A DNA stretch of 6,639 nucleotides from an uncultured beta proteobacterium (GTDB lineage: Bacteria; Pseudomonadota; Gammaproteobacteria; Burkholderiales; Burkholderiaceae). Below are positions 1-3,957 of this stretch, one piece after another. Position numbers and translations under genes: made by a program. Position 1 is the stretch's first letter. Each line of letters starts with the position of its first letter. The DNA is taken from the NCBI GenBank assembly GCA_903938955.1, contig CAJAFJ010000254.1, forward strand, positions 1-6,639, written 5' to 3'. The notes below the pieces were generated by a model. The model was given only the letters and a program-made list of their open reading frames with translations. It ran no database searches and was not told where the DNA came from.

Positions 1-46
1 CGTCAGGACCTAAACCTGGTGCGTCTACCAATTTCGCCACCCGCGC
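1..46 (-). tRNA. tRNA-Leu (anticodon UAG), partial, 3' half outside the window
   Basis: Read on the minus strand from position 46, the sequence has a seven-base acceptor strand (GCGCGGG), then TG, a D arm (stem GCG/CGC around AAATTGGTAGA), and an anticodon arm whose loop is TTTAGGT. The anticodon TAG lies at plus positions 10-12 (CTA on the plus strand). This layout matches the known bacterial tRNA-Leu(UAG), which decodes CUA and other CUN codons. The anticodon stem closes with four good pairs; its outermost position is a C-A mismatch. The variable arm, T arm and 3' end lie left of the window, so the long class II variable arm cannot be checked. The gene points away from hpnC. Its 5' end, not the 3' end where integrases usually act, faces the cluster, so it gives no sign of an inserted island. 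Confidence 0.93.
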
Positions 47-326
47 AAATACAAGAGGAAATGGTTTAACTAACCACTTCCATGAAATTGATCAACTTTT
101 AATTCTACCCTGCCGCCAGCACCTCCCGCTGAACGTGAAACCAGGCGACCTTACGTAGTGCAACCCCCAACGGCGCAACGCCGACGGACAATCGCTTGAT
201 TCAATGGACAAACTTCATGGCAGGATGCATCCCAACGACACAAGTTTGAATTGATGACCAAACGGTTATTAACTCAACAATGACTCACCTGACGGTCAAA
301 CTGGCCCGACTACCCTTGTTTTCAAC
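47..326. other. intergenic region between tRNA-Leu and hpnC
   Basis: These 280 bases hold no convincing gene of normal size. They must contain the tRNA promoter (minus) and the hpnCDE promoter (plus). For hpnC the best candidate I can see is TTGAAT (246-251) followed after 15 bases by TATTAA (267-272). Its spacing is short, so it is weak. A small perfect hairpin lies at 171-183 (CGGCG, loop CAA, CGCCG). GTTATTAAC (265-273) is a short palindrome of the kind that could be an operator, but it is too short to call. A 16-codon ORF (280-330) ends over the hpnC start and is listed separately. No terminator, riboswitch or RNA gene could be recognised. Confidence 0.6.
67..95 (-). promoter_or_regulatory. 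possible sigma-70 promoter for the tRNA-Leu
   Basis: On the minus strand, TTGATC (plus 90-95) resembles a -35 box. It lies 17 bases from TAGTTA (plus 67-72) in the -10 position, which would start transcription around base 60 and leave a leader of about 14 nt before the tRNA. The -35 is fair and the -10 is poor. The call rests mainly on spacing and on the need for a tRNA promoter here. The -35 lies in the palindrome TTGATCAA (88-95). Confidence 0.25.
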
Positions 327-330
327 GTGA
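280..330 (+). other. 16-codon upstream ORF overlapping the hpnC start (putative leader)
   Basis: An ATG at 280 opens 16 codons (MTHLTVKLARLPLFST) and stops with TGA at 328-330, sharing bases with the hpnC GTG start at 327-329 (GTGA). Such overlaps allow a terminating ribosome to restart on the next gene. Neither this ATG nor the hpnC GTG has a clear Shine-Dalgarno sequence. Four of the 16 residues are leucine, but they are scattered, not in a run, so a classical attenuator is unlikely. It may be a chance ORF, and it would be irrelevant if the real hpnC start is the GTG at 372. Confidence 0.2.
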
Positions 331-1199
331 CTACACCGTACTTGACCCCACCAACGACCACCGCCCAGCCCGTGGACCACTATGAAAACTTTCCGGTCGC
401 CTCCTGGCTGTGCCCGCCGCACCTGCGCCCGGCCATTGCCGCGATTTATTGGTTTGCCCGCACGGCGGACGACATCGCCGACGAAGGCGACGCACCCGCA
501 TCGGCTCGTCTGCGCGACCTGGCCGACTTTCAAAACGACCTGAACGCCATTGCACAGGGCCAGCCCCACAGCGCCCGCTGGCCGCAGGTATTTGACCCGC
601 TGACGCAGGTGTTGCATGACTTTCAACTGCCCGTCGCTCTGCTGTCGCAACTGCTGAATGCGTTTGAACAGGACGTGCGCTACACCGACGCCGGGCGGCG
701 CTACCAGGACGATGCCGAACTGGTCGACTACTGCACGCGCTCGGCCAACCCGGTGGGGCGCCTGCTGCTGCACCTGTACGGCATCAGCGATGAAACCTCG
801 CTGCGGCAAAGCGACCAGATATGCACGGCGCTGCAACTCATCAATTTCTGGCAAGACGTCAGCCGGGACGTGCCGCGGGCGCGCTGGTACACCACGGTGC
901 AGGCGATGCAATTGTTTGGTGTGCATGACGACGACTTGCAGGCGGACAGCCACTCGGACAACGCCACTCAATTGATCGCCGCCTACGCCCACAGCGCCAG
1001 GGCCAGCATGCTGCAAGGCGCCTCCCTGGCGTGCCGCATCCCTGGGCGTGCCGGTTGGGAGTTGCGCCTGGTGGTGCAAGGTGGCCTGCGCATTCTGGAC
1101 AAGATCGAGGCCCTGCACTTTGCCACCTGGCGCACACGACCCAAGTTGCGACTGACGGACTATGGCGTGATGCTGTGGCGTGCCTGGCGCATGGGCTGA
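327..1199 (+). CDS. hpnC: HpnC, hydroxysqualene synthase (squalene/phytoene synthase family)
   Basis: HpnC converts presqualene diphosphate, the HpnD product, into hydroxysqualene. It is a cytosolic all-alpha isoprenoid synthase of about 290 residues, the usual size. The first aspartate-rich motif is DDIAD at residues 48-52. The second is QDVSRD, with Asp177 and Asp181; these pairs bind the Mg-diphosphate. HpnC-type hallmarks are HYENFPVAS near residues 18-26 and the SANPVGRLLLHLYG segment at 139-152. The GTG start at 327 gives the longest frame. A second in-frame GTG at 372 would begin just before the conserved HYENFPVAS block and give 275 residues. Neither has a clear ribosome binding site, so the first 15 residues are uncertain. 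It is first in the hpnC-hpnD-hpnE cluster, 38 bp from hpnD. A plain CrtB phytoene synthase is the main alternative, made unlikely by the adjoining hpnD and hpnE. Confidence 0.93.
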   Translation: MTTPYLTPPTTTAQPVDHYENFPVASWLCPPHLRPAIAAIYWFARTADDIADEGDAPASARLRDLADFQNDLNAIAQGQPHSARWPQVFDPLTQVLHDFQLPVALLSQLLNAFEQDVRYTDAGRRYQDDAELVDYCTRSANPVGRLLLHLYGISDETSLRQSDQICTALQLINFWQDVSRDVPRARWYTTVQAMQLFGVHDDDLQADSHSDNATQLIAAYAHSARASMLQGASLACRIPGRAGWELRLVVQGGLRILDKIEALHFATWRTRPKLRLTDYGVMLWRAWRMG

Positions 1200-1237
1200 A
1201 TCACTTTAAACTTGGCCCCCTACAACCCGCACCTTCC

Positions 1238-2077
1238 ATGACGCCACAAGACTACGTCCAGCAAAAAGCAGCCGCCTCAGGCAGCAGCTTTTATTACGCC
1301 TTTCTGTTTTTACCGAAGCCCCGGCGCGCTGCCATCACCGCCTATTACGCCTTCTGCCGCGAGGTTGATGACGTGGTAGACGACATGGTTGACCCCGGCG
1401 TGGCCAGCAGCAAACTGGCCTGGTGGCAGGGCGAAGTGACCAAAGCGTTTGCCGGCCAACCCACACACCCGGTGATGCAAGCGCTGATGCCGCTGGCCGC
1501 CGACTACCAGATCGAGGAGCGCCATCTGCAGTCCGTGATTGAAGGCTGCCAGATGGACCTGTCACAAACCCGCTACCTCGACTACCCCGGCTTGCAGCGT
1601 TACTGCCACCTGGTGGCCGGTGTCGTGGGCGAAGTCGCGGCCCAGATTTTTGGCCAAACGCAAGCGGAGACCACCGTCTATGCCCACAAACTGGGGCAGG
1701 CACTGCAACTCACCAATATCCTGCGCGACGTCGGTGAAGACGCCTTGCGCGGCCGCATTTACCTGCCCATCAACGAGATGCAGCAGTTTGACGTCAAGGC
1801 ACATGAAATTTTGAAGCGAACCTATTCAGACCGTTTCACCGCGCTGATGAAGTTTCAGGCCCAGCGCGCGCAAGGGCTGTACGACGAGGCACTGGCCCTG
1901 TTGCCCGACGCCGACCGCCGGGCGCAAAAACCCGGTCTAATGATGGCCAGCATCTACCGCGAATTGCTGCGTGAGATTGAGCGCGACAACTTTCAGGTGC
2001 TGCACCAGCGCGTCAGCCTCACGCCCGTGCGCAAACTCTGGCTGGCGTGGAAAGTGCAAGCGCTGGGGAGGACGTGA
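1238..2077 (+). CDS. hpnD: HpnD, presqualene diphosphate synthase
   Basis: HpnD condenses two farnesyl diphosphates head-to-head into presqualene diphosphate, the first step of the HpnCDE route to squalene. The 279-residue product has the N-terminal SGSSFYYAFLFLPKPRRAA block (about 14-32) and the first aspartate motif REVDDVVDD (Asp44, Asp45, Asp48). The GCQMDL segment lies at 103-108 and the RYCHLVAGVVGEVAAQIFG helix at 121-139. The second motif is LTNILRDVGED (Asp164, Asp168). HpnD is a paralogue of HpnC, so the two genes are a tandem divergent pair. The frame is open back to an ATG at 1031 inside hpnC. I chose the ATG at 1238 because it precedes the family's normal N terminus and lies outside hpnC. 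No Shine-Dalgarno sequence precedes it, so translation may depend on coupling to hpnC. Phytoene synthase is the alternative, less likely in this context. Confidence 0.94.
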   Translation: MTPQDYVQQKAAASGSSFYYAFLFLPKPRRAAITAYYAFCREVDDVVDDMVDPGVASSKLAWWQGEVTKAFAGQPTHPVMQALMPLAADYQIEERHLQSVIEGCQMDLSQTRYLDYPGLQRYCHLVAGVVGEVAAQIFGQTQAETTVYAHKLGQALQLTNILRDVGEDALRGRIYLPINEMQQFDVKAHEILKRTYSDRFTALMKFQAQRAQGLYDEALALLPDADRRAQKPGLMMASIYRELLREIERDNFQVLHQRVSLTPVRKLWLAWKVQALGRT

Positions 2078-2139
2078 ATCAGCATCGCCCCGGCTCTGAT
2101 GGCAAGAGCCGCATGACAAAACCAGGCCCGGTTGTATGA
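2074..2139 (+). other. 21-codon mini-ORF bridging hpnD and hpnE
   Basis: A GTG at 2074-2076 overlaps the hpnD stop (TGA 2075-2077). The frame runs 21 codons without interruption to TGA at 2137-2139, which overlaps the hpnE ATG (2136-2138). An internal ATG at 2113 would give an eight-residue version, MTKPGPVV. A strong purine tract GGGGAGG (2065-2071) lies just before the GTG, but only two bases away, closer than ideal. The mini-ORF contains the hairpin at 2091-2111. It may carry ribosomes from hpnD to hpnE; the peptide itself resembles nothing I know. Chance is a serious alternative. Confidence 0.25.
2091..2111 (+). repeat. perfect 7-bp stem-loop in the hpnD-hpnE gap
   Basis: CGGCTCT (2091-2097) is the exact inverted complement of AGAGCCG (2105-2111), with the seven-base loop GATGGCA between. 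No run of T follows on either strand, so it does not look like an intrinsic terminator. It could slow ribosomes or an RNase between hpnD and hpnE, or be chance in GC-rich DNA. Confidence 0.45.
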
Positions 2140-3425
2140 AAATTGCCATCATCGGCGCCGGTTGGGCGGGCATGGCGGCTGCGATTGAGGCGACCGAAGC
2201 GGGCCACGACGTGACAGTGCACGAAGCCTCCCGCACCATGGGCGGCAGAGCCCGCGCCTTGCAGGGCCGCTTGCCCGATGGCACACCGGTGACGCTGGAC
2301 AACGGCCAGCACATTCTGATTGGCGCCTACACCGACACCCTGCGCCTGATGCGCCAAGTCGGCGTTGACCCGTCCCGTACCCTGCTGCAGTGCCCCATGA
2401 CGCTGTTGTTTCCAGATAACGATGGCCTGTGTTTTCCAGACTGGCCGACACCGCTGGATGCGCTGGCAGGCATCGTGAGCGCACGTGGCTGGACGCTGGC
2501 GGACAAAGGTAGTTTGCTGCGTGTGGCCACCGGCTGGCAACTACGCGGCTTCAAGTGCGACCCCACGCTGTCGGTGGCGCAACTGTGCCAGCGAGTGAGC
2601 CCACGCGTGATGGCCGAATTGATTGAACCGCTGTGTGTCTCAGCCCTGAACACCCCGGCAAACCGGGCCAGCGCCCCCGTCTTTTTGCGCGTGCTGAAAG
2701 ACGCGCTGTTTGGCGTGCAGGGCGGCTCCCGGCTGATGCTGCCTACAGTCGATCTGTCTGAGTTATTTCCCGCCGCAGCGGCCCGCTGGCTCACCCAGCG
2801 GGGCGGAAAGATACGCTTGGGCAGCCGGGTTGAATCAGTGGCGCAACAAGGCGCCCAGTGGCAGGTACAAGGCGAAAGTGTTGACGTGGTCATCGTCGCC
2901 GCGTCAGCCTCGGCATCCCGCCACATGCTGATCAACAGTGCACCCGCGACGACTGACGCCATCGCCGGGAAAATCAATGACTGGTGCCAAATCACCGAGG
3001 CACTCCAGTTTGAAGCCATCGCCACGGTCTACGCCTTGGGCGCGGGCGCCAGCTTGGCGCATCCAATGCTGACCCTGCGTAACAACGCGAGCCAACCGGC
3101 GCAGTTTGTGTTTGACCGCGGCCAGCTCGGGGGCCCGCCAGGTCTGCTGGCGTTTGTCGTGAGTGCCAGCAATGCAGACCAACAAACGCTGCAAGCGCAG
3201 GTGCTGGCACAAGCCCATGCGCAATTGGGCTTGACGCTGCAAGCCATTCAAACCGTGGTGGAAAAACGCGCCACCTTTGCCTGCACGCCGGGGCTGCGGC
3301 GTCCAGCCCAGGCCATTGCCCCCGGACTGATCGCCTGCGGCGACTATGTAGAAGGCCCCTACCCCGCCACGCTGGAAGGCGCAGTGCGCAGCGGCATGGC
3401 CGCCGTCCGGTTGCTTAGCCTTTGA
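2136..3425 (+). CDS. hpnE: HpnE, FAD-dependent hydroxysqualene dehydroxylase
   Basis: HpnE reduces hydroxysqualene to squalene, completing the HpnD-HpnC-HpnE pathway. It belongs to the amine oxidase/phytoene desaturase flavoprotein fold, and its 429 residues match the family size. The N terminus is a Rossmann FAD site: IAIIGAGWAGMAAAIEA with Gly7, Gly9 and Gly12, an acidic end to the second strand (VHEAS, Glu30), then the GGRAR motif at 36-40. The C terminus has the second FAD motif, GDYVEGPYPATLEGAVRSG, starting near residue 402, which is typical of HpnE. No signal peptide or membrane helix is seen. The ATG at 2136 opens directly onto the FAD strand, with a weak AGG nine bases upstream. It lies 58 bp after hpnD and its last 11 bp overlap the convergent DUF937 gene. 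A C30 carotenoid desaturase is the closest alternative, disfavoured by the hpnC/hpnD partners. Confidence 0.93.
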   Translation: MKIAIIGAGWAGMAAAIEATEAGHDVTVHEASRTMGGRARALQGRLPDGTPVTLDNGQHILIGAYTDTLRLMRQVGVDPSRTLLQCPMTLLFPDNDGLCFPDWPTPLDALAGIVSARGWTLADKGSLLRVATGWQLRGFKCDPTLSVAQLCQRVSPRVMAELIEPLCVSALNTPANRASAPVFLRVLKDALFGVQGGSRLMLPTVDLSELFPAAAARWLTQRGGKIRLGSRVESVAQQGAQWQVQGESVDVVIVAASASASRHMLINSAPATTDAIAGKINDWCQITEALQFEAIATVYALGAGASLAHPMLTLRNNASQPAQFVFDRGQLGGPPGLLAFVVSASNADQQTLQAQVLAQAHAQLGLTLQAIQTVVEKRATFACTPGLRRPAQAIAPGLIACGDYVEGPYPATLEGAVRSGMAAVRLLSL

Positions 3426-3825
3426 GCAAACCGCCCAGCATGCCCATCAGATCCCCCGCGTTGCCCAAACCACCTTCGGGCACGACGCCCTGGGGCGTCA
3501 GCTGGTCGATCAAGCCAGGCAGCATTTGTGCCAACTGGTTTGAGACCATCGCCGAGTCCAGACCCAACTGGCTGGCGATGTTGCCGATAGCGTCACTGCC
3601 CAGCACATTAGAGATTTGATCTGCCGAAATCGGCAAGTTGGCGCCGGTGCCAATCCACGAGCCCAGCATGTCGCCCAGACCCGCCTGATTGAACTTATCC
3701 GTCAGACCACTGATGCCGCCCAACTCACCGTTATTGGCCAGCAAGCCACCGATCACGCTGGCCAGCCCGCCCTGCTCCTGCAATTGGCCCGTCACAGCAC
3801 CCAACACTGAATCAAATAAACCCAT
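3415..3825 (-). CDS. DUF937 / YidB-like small protein
   Basis: This 136-residue protein resembles the DUF937 (YidB-like) family, whose function is not established; E. coli YidB is of similar size. It begins MGLFDSVLGAVTGQ, is rich in Gly, Leu, Asn and Gln, and contains ISADQISNVLGSDAIGNIA near 66-84 and LAQMLPGLIDQLTPQG near 98-113, both typical of the family. The tail is glycine-rich (GGLGNAGDLMGMLGGLLKG). No signal peptide, membrane helix or catalytic motif is evident. The ATG start is supported by GGGAG six bases upstream. It runs opposite to its neighbours, convergent on hpnE with an 11-bp overlap and divergent from the acylase gene, so it is probably a separate transcription unit. The family assignment is firm; a role cannot be assigned, nor a link to squalene synthesis. 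Confidence 0.88.
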   Translation of the reverse strand: MGLFDSVLGAVTGQLQEQGGLASVIGGLLANNGELGGISGLTDKFNQAGLGDMLGSWIGTGANLPISADQISNVLGSDAIGNIASQLGLDSAMVSNQLAQMLPGLIDQLTPQGVVPEGGLGNAGDLMGMLGGLLKG

Positions 3826-3831
3826 GAATGA

Positions 3832-3836
3832 CTCCC
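3832..3836 (-). promoter_or_regulatory. ribosome binding site of the DUF937 gene
   Basis: GGGAG on the minus strand lies six bases before the ATG at 3825. It is the only well-placed Shine-Dalgarno sequence I find near the complete genes in this window, and it fixes this start. Confidence 0.75.
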
Positions 3837-3868
3837 AAAAAAATAAAATTTTAAAACCGGGGCGACTG

Positions 3869-3895
3869 TACCTGATGCCTTCGGCACCGCAGGTA
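3869..3895. repeat. hairpin in the divergent spacer
   Basis: TACCTG (3869-3874) pairs with CAGGTA (3890-3895). Inside, TGCC and GGCA pair around a TTC loop, with a small internal bulge (A opposite CCG). No T tract follows on either strand, so it is unlikely to be a terminator. As inverted DNA it could be an operator for either gene, and as RNA it could be a 5' UTR structure of the DUF937 transcript. Confidence 0.45.
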
Positions 3896-3906
3896 ACGAC
3901 CCGTTT

Positions 3907-3957
3907 ATGATCAGTTCACGCGTTTACCCGCACAAAGACCTGGAACCTGCCCGATGA
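3907..3957 (+). other. 16-codon upstream ORF overlapping the acylase start
   Basis: ATG at 3907 opens MISSRVYPHKDLEPAR and ends at TGA 3955-3957, overlapping the acylase ATG (3954-3956) as ATGA. No Shine-Dalgarno sequence precedes it. If the TATGAT at 3906-3911 is the true -10, this ATG would not be transcribed at all, so it is the weakest of the three mini-ORFs. Confidence 0.12.

Larger units (their letters stand above)
3826..3953. other. divergent regulatory spacer between the DUF937 gene and the acylase gene
   Basis: This 128-bp spacer must drive both flanking genes. It holds a 20-base A/T-only tract (3837-3856) in otherwise GC-rich DNA and a hairpin (3869-3895). TATGAT at 3906-3911 matches five of six bases of a sigma-70 -10 box for the acylase gene, but no good -35 lies 16-18 bases before it. 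On the minus strand TAAAAT, within the A/T tract, could serve as a -10 for the DUF937 gene, again without a clear -35. The arrangement is suggestive only. Confidence 0.45.

Noticed and set aside
171..183. CGGCG-CAA-CGCCG hairpin upstream of hpnC as a terminator or operator
   Set aside because: Five base pairs in GC-rich DNA are easily due to chance, and there is no T tract or second copy nearby.
1..326. tRNA-Leu as an integration site for a genomic island carrying hpnCDE
   Set aside because: The 5' end of the tRNA faces the cluster, and there is no integrase, direct repeat or change in base composition visible.
285..1118. 277-codon open frame antisense to hpnC
   Set aside because: It lies wholly opposite a clearly recognised hpnC, its protein is rich in Gln, Val, Arg and Gly without any recognisable domain, and long antisense frames are expected in GC-rich genes.
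1031..1237. N-terminal extension of hpnD to an ATG inside hpnC
   Set aside because: The added residues overlap hpnC in another frame and do not resemble the family; the family's N terminus begins at the ATG at 1238.
2327..3025. 232-codon open frame antisense to hpnE
   Set aside because: Shadow of hpnE; low-complexity Ser/Arg/Ala composition with no domain.
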